NCBI GenBank assembly: GCA_022794255.1
Contig: JAAWEL010000036.1
Location: forward strand, 1-64,000
DNA from: Lachnospiraceae bacterium
GTDB lineage: Bacteria; Bacillota; Clostridia; Lachnospirales; Lachnospiraceae
Direction: 5' to 3'
Length of the DNA stretch: 64,000 nt
Shown here: piece by piece, positions 34,990 through 43,237 of the stretch
How positions within the stretch are numbered: position 1 is the stretch's first letter
Layout of the letters: every line of letters starts with the position of its first letter
Notes under the pieces: generated by a model
The model's database searches: none
The model's input: only the letters and a program-made list of their open reading frames with translations
Told to the model about the DNA's origin: nothing
Position numbers and translations under genes: made by a program

Positions 34990-35604
34990 TTATATTTCCC
35001 AAAAGTTTTGCTTTGGTGTTGGTTTGCGGTATAAAACTGCTGCCAGAACAATCCCTGTTATCAGTCCCGCCACATGAGCCACACTATCCACACCTTCACT
35101 GGTAAATCCAAAATAAAGGGAAAATATAATCATTATTATCAATTGTTTGGTGCTCAGATCCTCTAATCGTCCCCGATTAATTGTCACAATATAAAAGAGT
35201 CCCCCGATCACCCCAAAAATTGCTCCGGATGCTCCGGCTCCAACAGCCTGTACAGAACTTTGCAGCTCCGCAAACATGGACACCACATTTGCCCCTATCC
35301 CGCACAGAAGATAAAAAATCAGATATTTTATGCTTCCCAATGCCCGCTCCATATTATCTCCTAATATAAATAAGAGCAACATATTATTTGTAATATGGTG
35401 AATTCCAAAATGCATAAATATAGATGTCAGCAAACGATAAAATTCTTTTTCTTCTATAACAAGTGCTGGAAACATTGCCCCATGCTGCAGCATAAACAAG
35501 GTGTCCTCGCTGGAGCCTACTGTTTCCAAATACAAAAAATACAAAATATTCAGAGCTATCAATGTACTATTAACCCATGCCTTTTTCCTGTCACTCCATT
35601 TCAC
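34990..35604 (-). CDS. Rhomboid-family intramembrane serine protease
   Basis: Six-span membrane protease. The catalytic serine is in GAGASGAIFGVIGG and the partner histidine in SVAHVAGLITG. The MHFGIHHITNNMLLLFILG loop with the conserved HxxxN is intact. The ORF track starts 24 codons upstream, but a GGAG site eight bases before the GTG at 35604 gives MKWSDRKKAWVNSTLIALN, a normal N-terminus (204 aa). A TTGACA box sits in the discarded part. Substrates are unknown; neighbours downstream are HIT and an ECF sigma factor. Confidence 0.88.
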   Translation of the reverse strand: MKWSDRKKAWVNSTLIALNILYFLYLETVGSSEDTLFMLQHGAMFPALVIEEKEFYRLLTSIFMHFGIHHITNNMLLLFILGDNMERALGSIKYLIFYLLCGIGANVVSMFAELQSSVQAVGAGASGAIFGVIGGLFYIVTINRGRLEDLSTKQLIIMIIFSLYFGFTSEGVDSVAHVAGLITGIVLAAVLYRKPTPKQNFWEI

Positions 35605-35793
35605 TCCATCATCTCCAATTTCCGATGATAATCTTATAATATCGATTTTTGTCAAACTTTTCCGATATTTTATCACTATATTCTCAACAAATAAGACATT
35701 ATATCATCCCACTGATTCCACACTTCATCATTTATACTCATAATACCTGGAATATGTTTAAAAGTCAACAATGCCAAAGTTATTCCTCTCTCC

Positions 35794-37071
35794 TCATTCA
35801 AAGCGGTAGCGATAACACGCTATACAGATCTCATCTCCTGTGTTAAGCTTTGCTTCCTCATTATTTTCCAGCAAGCGCCCGCAAAGCTTCGTGCCATTCG
35901 TTGAATTCAGATCCTTTATCCGGTAAGTATCCCCATCCTGATCAATTCGCAGATGCAGCCGGCTAACCGTATCCCGCTCCAACTGAAAATCTACCAGACT
36001 TTCCTGTTTTCCTATTACAAACGGATAATATAATATAGGAATGTCTTGTTCTTTTGGATTCAGCGCTCTTAATATTCTTTGACGTTTGTTATCAGAAAAA
36101 TCAGCCAGCAGTTGAGTTCCCGGTCCTGCAGATGGTGTGTCCTTCTTCTGTTCATCATCCATGTCAATGATCTCCCTCTGCCACAGCTTTCCCCCCTTTC
36201 CAAAATCTCTTTCCTCCTCTTCGCTGTCCTGGAACATCATCTCCCAGGGTGGCCGTATTGGCAGATCTTTCTCCTTGCTATTTCTCAAAAAATATCCTCC
36301 GCTCCAATCCTTCCATTTTTGTTTCCATGAAGCTCTCTTCCCTGGTGTTTTTTCCTGCTCTTTTGTACTTAAATAGCTTTCTTCTCTCTGTCGTTTGTCT
36401 GGATTCTTTCTTTGATTTCCAGAAATATTTAACCGCTTTTTTCCTGTTTCTTCATATTGTTTATAAACATCTGGCTCATCAGATATCTCTTGCCCTGATA
36501 TATCATCCTTTTTCTTCTCTTTATCATTTGTCTTTCCCTGCTGTAAAAGACGCCCCAAATCCTCCATCCCATAATTTTCTTTTCTAGTCTCCTGATATAG
36601 GCCATAGGCCAATACCACACTTTCCTTATCTTGATGATCAACGCTTCCCAGCAAATACTCTAATAATTTACTGAAATCTTCTGGAAAATTTCTCTCTATG
36701 CCCGGAACAAAACATAACCAAACACGGAATGTATCCGGATCCACATATAAATACTGAGGCTCCAGCAAAATTCTCTCCTCCATCAGAAGATATCGTTCCG
36801 CCCGTTCCAGTACTCCAAAGATCCCAATAACCAGCCTTCGTATTTCCTCTGCCTGAATATTTCGGTTTTCCAATATTCTGGACAATGGTTGTCGTGACGT
36901 AATCTCATAATAGAATCTCACTCCGCTATCCATTTGCCGGAGCTGGAACCGCAAAACGCCCTCAATCGAATTCCTTGACATCATCTGGCTTTCATACCCC
37001 TGCCATGTCAATTCCTCTGGATCTATAATCAGATAATTATGTTTAAACTCCCTCCGATAACTAATTTTCAT
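35794..37071 (-). CDS. FHA-domain protein of the Tad locus (DUF6382-like N-terminus)
   Basis: The 425-aa protein begins with a globular domain (residues 1-170) resembling DUF6382, found with FHA domains in Lachnospiraceae. A long charged low-complexity linker (about 170-330) follows. The C-terminal FHA domain (about 345-425) has VIGKQESLVDF, RDTVSRLHLRI and LNSTNGTKLCG, all the phosphothreonine-binding residues. This links the pilus locus to Ser/Thr kinase signalling, perhaps through TadZ or the ATPase. It is the last gene of the minus-strand Tad run, 21 bp after a TadE-like gene. Confidence 0.8.
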   Translation of the reverse strand: MKISYRREFKHNYLIIDPEELTWQGYESQMMSRNSIEGVLRFQLRQMDSGVRFYYEITSRQPLSRILENRNIQAEEIRRLVIGIFGVLERAERYLLMEERILLEPQYLYVDPDTFRVWLCFVPGIERNFPEDFSKLLEYLLGSVDHQDKESVVLAYGLYQETRKENYGMEDLGRLLQQGKTNDKEKKKDDISGQEISDEPDVYKQYEETGKKRLNISGNQRKNPDKRQREESYLSTKEQEKTPGKRASWKQKWKDWSGGYFLRNSKEKDLPIRPPWEMMFQDSEEEERDFGKGGKLWQREIIDMDDEQKKDTPSAGPGTQLLADFSDNKRQRILRALNPKEQDIPILYYPFVIGKQESLVDFQLERDTVSRLHLRIDQDGDTYRIKDLNSTNGTKLCGRLLENNEEAKLNTGDEICIACYRYRFE

Positions 37072-37092
37072 TTTTCTGCCATACCTTCCCCT

Positions 37093-37452
37093 TTATTCTG
37101 CCAAGCTCCACATTCTCAGAGAATTTTCCGGTCTGAATATCGGCACTGTAAGCTCTAATCCCCAACGGATTCCCTGAGACCGTCTTATAATTTCCTGCTC
37201 ATCCTTATTTTCGATCTGGTGACGCGCTCTCTCTACCTCCTCATGCAAAACAAATTTTCCCACAGTCTCTCCTCGGACATGGAAGGCCTGATTTAACAGA
37301 ATCATTATAACAAAGAAAATAATTGCCATCACACCTGCCGCCTCAACCGTATAGCTGGCGATCACTTCTTTCTTTAGACCATTTTTCAATACCCCGAAAA
37401 AAATATGTACTGCGTGAAAACAGCGATAAAACATCCTTTTTATATGAAACAC
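37093..37452 (-). CDS. Small TadE-like pseudopilin
   Basis: The 119-aa protein has a basic N-terminus and one membrane helix in SYTVEAAGVMAIIFFVIMILLNQAF, where the glutamate preceded by SYTV matches TadE-type prepilin sequences. A short outer domain follows. The start is GTG, with AGGA six bases upstream inside GAGGAAGGAG. It follows the small prepilin peptidase gene after nine bases and may be its substrate. A minor pilin or assembly protein is the likely role. Confidence 0.65.
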   Translation of the reverse strand: MFHIKRMFYRCFHAVHIFFGVLKNGLKKEVIASYTVEAAGVMAIIFFVIMILLNQAFHVRGETVGKFVLHEEVERARHQIENKDEQEIIRRSQGIRWGLELTVPIFRPENSLRMWSLAE

Positions 37453-37461
37453 ACTCCTTCC

Positions 37462-37920
37462 TCATATTCCGGTTCCTTGTGCTATTGTCAGTAAAATCCC
37501 AGGGATCGCTGCAAATGGTAAAAAAGGCACGGTTATTTTTCCAATATTCGTTCCTTTATGAATCCAGTTCCATGTAAACAGGGCCAATCCATATATTCCA
37601 CACAATATAATTCCCATACACAGCATAAAAAAATTTTCCCAAAAGCTCATCATTAAGCCACTTACCACAAAAAAATATCCATCTCCCATTCCAATGCTGC
37701 CCTCGCATATCCTTCCAAAAAGCAAGAGCGCGACTCCCAGACAGACACTTTGCACATGGCTTTTCCACATAAAATCACTTCCAAGAACAATCCACAGATA
37801 TCCATTAATGCCCAATGCCAATATACCAAACAACGCAAAAACCCATACTTTTACTTTCTTGCAATGCAGATCCTGCATTGCAGACACCAACAAAAATGCC
37901 AGAAATAACCCTTTTCTCAT
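37462..37920 (-). CDS. Prepilin peptidase, A24 family (second copy in locus)
   Basis: Membrane aspartyl protease of 152 aa with about five spans that cleaves prepilin leaders. The two catalytic aspartates are visible: AMQDLHCKKV (Asp17) and GSIGMGDGYFF, the GxGD motif. It lacks the N-methylation domain of long PilD enzymes, as usual for TadV/CpaA types. It lies between two TadE-like genes, unlike the other copy at the locus start, so the two may process different substrates. Confidence 0.82.
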   Translation of the reverse strand: MRKGLFLAFLLVSAMQDLHCKKVKVWVFALFGILALGINGYLWIVLGSDFMWKSHVQSVCLGVALLLFGRICEGSIGMGDGYFFVVSGLMMSFWENFFMLCMGIILCGIYGLALFTWNWIHKGTNIGKITVPFLPFAAIPGILLTIAQGTGI

Positions 37921-37978
37921 TTTCTTCCTATCTTCTCTCTCGTCTTTACAGCCATTCGCATAAAGACCAATTGATTAC

Positions 37979-38896
37979 TCATCTTCCGCAGTAAGAACAC
38001 GCACCCAGATGTTCCACCTCTGACAGTTTTACTGCCCGTGCAAATGCCACAATTGCCCTGCAGCTTTTCCCGGAATGATAGCTACTACCACTCGGCATAA
38101 TAAATACCACTCTCCCGGCATTTTTCCCGCAGACTGAACAGGGATAATATTTTCCTCCGCTATCATTGCGCATGTTTCCCACCTGTTCCTTAGACACAGA
38201 AGTTAATTGGTTTGCCAGATAGTGACATTCTCTGCTTCTGTGATAGCGAGTACTGTTTTTTCCCACATAGACAACCGGATCCTCCTCTTTTTGGCCTCCT
38301 TCTCCTTTGCTGTAGTCTTTTCCTTCCCTTCCAACCCACGCCCTTCGTCTGCACCGGGCCGTCCTCTCTAATGCAGGTATTCCAAGCACCGGAAATGGCA
38401 GATGGATCTCATAGTCTAAAACCAGGTCAATGCTTTCCCCATCCTCTAAAACTTGAGAACGAGCCATGGTAATATGTCTTACTGCATTTGTATCCACATA
38501 CTCCCCGATCCTGGCCTGTGCATATCCCTGTGCTGCACCAGATATCAGGTGCCGACAAAACTCTTTCGCAAAGTCTCCTGCCCCTGGTATCGCAAATATC
38601 TTTCCTTTATCCTGCGCATCTTTCACATACGCATATTGGCTGAAATCCTCCCCCATCATTTCCAGTGCTGCCTGCATCCGCCGCTCCGTGTTCATAACCT
38701 TCATAGGAAGAATCAGGCAAACCGAAGCAAAAATAAATAAAGTGAGACACATCACAGCCTCCAAAGTCAGGGAAGCCGGGACAGACAGGAATGTCTTTTT
38801 GCCATGACAAGCCTTTCCTGTATGTATTTTGAATTCATTTAGGATTCGTACCTGGAGAGTCACGATTTTTTTATTTTTTGTCCTGGAAAAAGACAT
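37979..38896 (-). CDS. TadE-like protein with two C-terminal Cys/His repeats
   Basis: The 305-aa protein has a basic N-terminus, then VPASLTLEAVMCLTLFIFASVCLIL, a TadE-like transmembrane prepilin segment, and an outer region. After a charged linker come two related units. The first has RYHRSRECHYL and PCSVCGK; the second has SYHSGKSCRAI and ACSYCGR. The pattern YHxxxxC...CxxCG resembles motifs found at the C-terminus of some secreted nucleases and wall proteins and may bind zinc or form disulfides. A start at the ATG 22 bp after the previous gene is used. I know of no Tad protein described with this tail. Confidence 0.7.
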   Translation of the reverse strand: MSFSRTKNKKIVTLQVRILNEFKIHTGKACHGKKTFLSVPASLTLEAVMCLTLFIFASVCLILPMKVMNTERRMQAALEMMGEDFSQYAYVKDAQDKGKIFAIPGAGDFAKEFCRHLISGAAQGYAQARIGEYVDTNAVRHITMARSQVLEDGESIDLVLDYEIHLPFPVLGIPALERTARCRRRAWVGREGKDYSKGEGGQKEEDPVVYVGKNSTRYHRSRECHYLANQLTSVSKEQVGNMRNDSGGKYYPCSVCGKNAGRVVFIMPSGSSYHSGKSCRAIVAFARAVKLSEVEHLGACSYCGR

Positions 38897-38917
38897 TCCT
38901 GTCTGCCCCCTTCTTCA

Positions 38918-40864
38918 TTAATAGCTGCGCTCGATTGCCACTTCCATAGGGTAACAATGGTCTTTCCTTCCAGCAATTCTCTCCACAAATCCCAAAGAAA
39001 AAAACACATGCTTCCCCACCAAACTTCCCTGAATCTTTGCCTGGTAAATTCCGCGGCGCATCCGGAAACTGCTCTGCCTCCGGCAAATATTCATCTGAAT
39101 CATATCCATCATACGGTATTCCTGACACACAATCTCATCCATAAACAACAATATCTTTAACCAGGAAAGATAACCCAGTCCATCTTCCCCACCACCTGTT
39201 TCGCTCCTTCCTTCTCGCCCCATAGCCAGTAACTGTTCCAAATCTAAGGTCCAGTGTTCGGATTTTTTAAAAATCACCACTTGTTTTCCCGCCAACAAGC
39301 CCCGAATATCCATCAAAGACTCGCCCAAAGCCCACACAGACATCACAAAAAAGGCTGTAAGAAAAACCAACGGAGAAAATCCGGTCACTCCAGTGATTGC
39401 CATTGCCAGCTTTTGAGCCTCCTGCCGTTTTTGTCCATCTCCCATAATGTGAAGCAGGTTTAAGCCTTCCCGAATGGCAAGAAGCCGTTTTACTGCACAG
39501 ACAAGATTTTCCTCATCAGCACTTTTCCCTCCGATCAGATATTCTATCTCATAAGATAAACCACCTGTGCCTTTTACTCCCACATTCTGATTGTATTCCT
39601 CTTCTATGAGGAAATACCGAAAAAATTTTCCACAATATTCATTAATAAGTAAATGATCCAACAAAGTGCCTTCCTCTGTTCTTCCTGTACAAATCTCACT
39701 ACCAGAGGGAAGCTCTGTATTCTCTAAAATTCCCTCCGAAACAGCTTTCCCGTCTGGCAGCACCAGATCTAAAAGTCCGGAATTATACAAACTTTCCACT
39801 TGCTTTAGCCAGTTTTCTGTTTTTTTGTCCTTGACCCCATGGGAAAAAGACAAGAGGCGAATGGAAAGCTGTTGAAAATGATATTTTACTGGTGACCATA
39901 GGGCATCTAAATCCGGCCCATCATCTTCATCATCATCGCTTTCCCACTCTCTGATAATTCTTTCGACCTCCAGCGCTTCTTCTATCACGGATTCTACCAG
40001 GGCTATCTGGGCATATGACTGCTCCTCTAAGGCTTCTATCTCTCTACGGCGTTTTCCATCCTGATCTACATAGGCCTCAAACTGATATATCTCCGTCTCC
40101 AGCTGTCTTTCTGCCAGACTGCTGCAATCCTCTTTCTTCTCCTCAAAAAATGATCTGCTTTGTCCCAGTTTTTGGGCCAGAACATCTGCCTGTTTTGAAT
40201 AGGTTTTTACCAGTCCAGGCATCCGTTTAAACTCCCGGATCAGCTCTGTAGCTGTACGGCAAAATCCGGATCCATCATATCTGTGAAGCTGTAAAAGCGC
40301 TTCCTGTTTCTTGTCCATCTGCGTTCTTTGACTTTCACTGATATTTTCCAGAGCTTTTTCCAGCTTTAATGCATCCTTTGCATGTCCCCGGTAAACCTCT
40401 GCCACATCCTTGACTGCCTCTGCCTGCTGCCCATCCTCCTTAAGCTTATCCACTGTGTCTGCATCAAAATCCATGTCCCATACTCCATATTTCATATAAT
40501 CCAAAATCTCTTTTTCCAGATAAGCTCCTCCATCATCTGTAGCTCCCAGCCATTCCTCCACTTTTACCTTTTGAATCTCCATGGGATACCAACCTTCCTT
40601 TTCCAGATAAGGTTTTATAAAACCGGAAAAATCAGCTTCCAGCTCCTCTTCTCTCTCATATTCCACAAACAGCAAGCGATAGGAATCCCAGAGCTGACGG
40701 TGATACTGGCTGAATACAGAATCCATTGCTGAAGCCGCACTTGTCTGCAGATACCATCGTGCTCCCGCTGTACGGGCCGATTCCAAAAGTCCGCAAAGAA
40801 GCGCAAATATGCACATCATTACCATGCTGATAAAGATCGTTACCTGTCCTTTTAGTACTTTCAC
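38918..40864 (-). CDS. DUF5702/TadG-like surface protein of the Tad locus
   Basis: The 648-aa protein begins GQVTIFISMVMMCIFALLCGLLESARTAG, a TadG-type membrane helix near the N-terminus, followed by WYLQTSAASAMDSVFSQYHRQLWDSYRLLF. These match the DUF5702 family of Lachnospiraceae Tad loci. The middle (about 150-330) is a long coiled coil, and a hydrophobic segment near 490 (FSPLVFLTAFFVMSVWALGE) is probably a second membrane span. It is likely a minor pilin or an anchoring protein outside the membrane. The start is GTG with AGGAGG seven bases upstream. Confidence 0.75.
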   Translation of the reverse strand: MKVLKGQVTIFISMVMMCIFALLCGLLESARTAGARWYLQTSAASAMDSVFSQYHRQLWDSYRLLFVEYEREEELEADFSGFIKPYLEKEGWYPMEIQKVKVEEWLGATDDGGAYLEKEILDYMKYGVWDMDFDADTVDKLKEDGQQAEAVKDVAEVYRGHAKDALKLEKALENISESQRTQMDKKQEALLQLHRYDGSGFCRTATELIREFKRMPGLVKTYSKQADVLAQKLGQSRSFFEEKKEDCSSLAERQLETEIYQFEAYVDQDGKRRREIEALEEQSYAQIALVESVIEEALEVERIIREWESDDDEDDGPDLDALWSPVKYHFQQLSIRLLSFSHGVKDKKTENWLKQVESLYNSGLLDLVLPDGKAVSEGILENTELPSGSEICTGRTEEGTLLDHLLINEYCGKFFRYFLIEEEYNQNVGVKGTGGLSYEIEYLIGGKSADEENLVCAVKRLLAIREGLNLLHIMGDGQKRQEAQKLAMAITGVTGFSPLVFLTAFFVMSVWALGESLMDIRGLLAGKQVVIFKKSEHWTLDLEQLLAMGREGRSETGGGEDGLGYLSWLKILLFMDEIVCQEYRMMDMIQMNICRRQSSFRMRRGIYQAKIQGSLVGKHVFFSLGFVERIAGRKDHCYPMEVAIERSY

Positions 40865-40929
40865 ATCTACGCCTCCTTTACGCCTCTTTCCATAATCGTC
40901 ACAGTTCCTTAAGCATTTGCAGGCAATGC

Positions 40930-41118
40930 TTAATATACTTCCTTGGATTGACTGTTAATCTCTTTAAAGATATCTTCCAGCAACTTATTGATTTGTCCTT
41001 TAAAAATAATAACCAGCCCAATCAACACCACCAGAATCAACACTACTTCAATAACACCAACCCCATCCTCTTCTCTCAAAAATTCCAGTATCTCCTCGTT
41101 TAAGCTTCTCTTTTTCAC
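40930..41118 (-). CDS. flp: Flp type IVb pilin
   Basis: Main pilus subunit. The 62-aa prepilin has an 18-residue charged leader, then the cleavage motif EDG/VGVIEVVL with glutamate at +5, and a single hydrophobic helix (LILVVLIGLVIIF), the exact plan of Flp1-type pilins. A short charged C-terminus remains outside. The start is GTG ten bases after AAGGAG. It lies between tadC and the DUF5702 gene. Only one Flp gene is present. Confidence 0.9.
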   Translation of the reverse strand: MKKRSLNEEILEFLREEDGVGVIEVVLILVVLIGLVIIFKGQINKLLEDIFKEINSQSKEVY

Positions 41119-41143
41119 TTTTACAATTCTCCTTTCCTTTTTT

Positions 41144-42361
41144 CTATCCCATTGTCATCATTGCTGGTACCATGATCATCACCATCACAATGCCCAACAT
41201 CAAAAACAATGGCAGCAAAAGCTTTGTCCCTGCCTCCTCGCCTAAGCGGCGAGCCAGGTTTTTCCGTTGTTCCAGGGCATCTGCCATCTCTGTCTGCAAG
41301 ATCGCCCTCATATTTTTTGTTCCTGACTTCCGGTTCTGTTCCAGCAATCCACTTAATTTCAAATATGGTTGCAATCTGCATCTTCTGCCAAATTCTCGGT
41401 AAGCCTCTCCCTCGGACATGCCCCCCTGCATCTGATAATAGGTTCTGCTCATCTCCTCATAAGCAGCCCGTTTTTGCTGCTTTTTTTGTTTCCTCCCTGT
41501 CTCATAATCCCACACCATTTTCTCCCAGGCATTGCGGACTGTCAGACCTGCACCAGTCAAAACCATAAGCTTAGACAAAACGTCCGAATAATCCAATAAA
41601 AGCTCCCTCTCCCGTTTCTGGTTTTCCTGCCTTATCTGGCTTTGCTGCCTTGCTGTCAGCAAAACTGCCAGAAGGATTCCCAACAAAATAACCGGCTCAT
41701 ACCCAGAATTTTCCTCGGTCCAATAGCTTAGCTTCCTTCCCTGAAAGCTTTCCGGCAGACTTATCCAAGGTTCTTCTTTTTGTTCCTCATCTCTCTGCCG
41801 CAGTACCATGAGAAACTCTGCAATTCTTCTTTCCTCCTCATTTTGTATTGGAGGAAGCACTCTCACCGGAAATTCATAACTTTGCTTAAAAGCTCCGGCC
41901 GAAAGTTCCACAGACAAAATAACAAACAGCTCCTTTTCAGCCTCCTTCAAAAGCTTTCCGGATGGAGCCAGTATCTCTGAATCAGAGGAATACCACCGCA
42001 ACCGCACCCCTCCATCTATCTGAGATGGCAGTGACAAATCACTTCTGACCTCCATCAATGATGGATTCTCTCCCAAAATCTGCTCTCCCATCTGTTCCAT
42101 GATTTTCTCAAAAACTTCTTCCGCCTCCTTAGCCGTATAAATTTGTGGTTTTACCGGAACAGTCACTGCTACTGGCTCATCCCCCAGCCCACCCACCCAC
42201 ACCTGATATTCTCTCTCCTCACCTCCATGGCTTTCTCTGTTAATACGCATATCCGGCGATATAATACTCTGCCCAGTGTCTGTCAGCCTGAGTGTCCCAT
42301 AAAGTACAATGCTTCCAATAACACAAACCAGAGGAATAAACCATTGTTTTTTGCCTTTCAT
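41144..42361 (-). CDS. tadC: TadC-type inner membrane platform with extracytoplasmic N-terminal domain
   Basis: The C-terminal 190 residues form a T2SS-F domain with LLLDYSDVLSKLMVLTGAGLTVRNAW, the helical LKLSGLLEQNRKSGT segment and closing spans, typical of TadC. Unusually, residues 1-200 are an added region: a first membrane span (FIPLVCVIGSIVLYGTL), then an outside domain with VRLRWYSSDSEILAPSGKLL, a pattern of atrophied bacterial Ig-like domains, before the second span near residue 225. Standard TadC proteins are about 300 aa. The ATG at 42361 follows GAGGTG close to the tadB stop. Confidence 0.85.
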   Translation of the reverse strand: MKGKKQWFIPLVCVIGSIVLYGTLRLTDTGQSIISPDMRINRESHGGEEREYQVWVGGLGDEPVAVTVPVKPQIYTAKEAEEVFEKIMEQMGEQILGENPSLMEVRSDLSLPSQIDGGVRLRWYSSDSEILAPSGKLLKEAEKELFVILSVELSAGAFKQSYEFPVRVLPPIQNEEERRIAEFLMVLRQRDEEQKEEPWISLPESFQGRKLSYWTEENSGYEPVILLGILLAVLLTARQQSQIRQENQKRERELLLDYSDVLSKLMVLTGAGLTVRNAWEKMVWDYETGRKQKKQQKRAAYEEMSRTYYQMQGGMSEGEAYREFGRRCRLQPYLKLSGLLEQNRKSGTKNMRAILQTEMADALEQRKNLARRLGEEAGTKLLLPLFLMLGIVMVMIMVPAMMTMG

Positions 42362-42367
42362 TCTGTC

Positions 42368-43237
42368 CTACACCTCTATCTCCAATATCTTTTTTGCCGT
42401 CACATAAGAAATCAGATACATCACCAAGCATATGCTCATCAATATCCGCCCCATACCGGTACCATACATCTGTCCGAAAAAACCTGGAGATGAGCTTTCC
42501 ACATAAAAGACTATAAAAAACGGAATCATGTTCATAATCTTCTGTTCAAACTGTCGGGATGCTGTCATGGTAAGAATCTCTTCCCTTACCTGCATCTTAT
42601 CCCGGATTATCTCTGCCGTGTGCCTCATAATACTTCCCAGATCCCCGCTGCTGCGTTTTGCCACAGAAAACACCTCGGCAAAGCTTTGCACATCCTCCAG
42701 TCCGCTTCTCCTGGCAAAATCCTCTAAGACCTTTTCCACAGGGCGATTGGTCCGAATCTGCTGTACCATAAATGCATATTCCTGAACAATCATTCCATCT
42801 CTTCCATATAGCATAGACAGCTCCTCCACGCTTACCGACAATGCATTTTCTATAGAAAATCCTGCACTGAGAGAAGCTGCAATAATCATCATGCTCTCTT
42901 TGAACTGGACCGCTAGCTCCTTTTTCCTCTGCCGGATCCTCTTGCGTCTCTCTGTCGCAGCCCCTACAAGCGCCAGAGGGCTTATCCACAAAAACACCTT
43001 TATACTCCGGTAAAAGGTAAAGGATATCAGCATACATACCCCGGCCCCCTTTCCTATTCCCAGAGCAAATTCCCACAGCTTCAGCCTGTAGCAGTCATAC
43101 CGGATAGCCGGCTGCCTTAAGTTTTCCCACTGCCTGAAGGGAACCGATTCTTTTAAGCTGCCCCCGGACTGTTTTCCCGCCTCCTGGCTCTTCCTCAAAC
43201 CGGAAGAGCGGGTTAAGCCGTATCTCTCCCTCCTCAT
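42368..43237 (-). CDS. tadB: TadB-type inner membrane platform protein
   Basis: Partner of TadC in the pilus motor platform. The 289-aa protein has two N-terminal spans, a T2SS-F domain (ELAVQFKESMMIIAASLSAGFSIENAL, FAEVFSVAKRSSGDLGSIMRHTAEI) and two C-terminal spans. The ATG at 43237 has GGAGGTGGG at correct distance but lies inside tadA, so the two reading frames overlap by 143 bp. The family-like part starts only at YDCYRLKLWEFALG, beyond the tadA stop. Either the first 45 or so residues are a real extension or a non-standard start lies further down. Confidence 0.87.
   Translation of the reverse strand: MRRERYGLTRSSGLRKSQEAGKQSGGSLKESVPFRQWENLRQPAIRYDCYRLKLWEFALGIGKGAGVCMLISFTFYRSIKVFLWISPLALVGAATERRKRIRQRKKELAVQFKESMMIIAASLSAGFSIENALSVSVEELSMLYGRDGMIVQEYAFMVQQIRTNRPVEKVLEDFARRSGLEDVQSFAEVFSVAKRSSGDLGSIMRHTAEIIRDKMQVREEILTMTASRQFEQKIMNMIPFFIVFYVESSSPGFFGQMYGTGMGRILMSICLVMYLISYVTAKKILEIEV

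Noticed and set aside
36079-36587. Several plus-strand ORFs across the FHA gene
   Set aside because: They are antisense frames of its low-complexity linker, with no ribosome-binding sites.
42597-43076. 159-aa minus-strand ORF
   Set aside because: It is an alternative frame inside tadB. The tadB frame has clear T2SS-F motifs.
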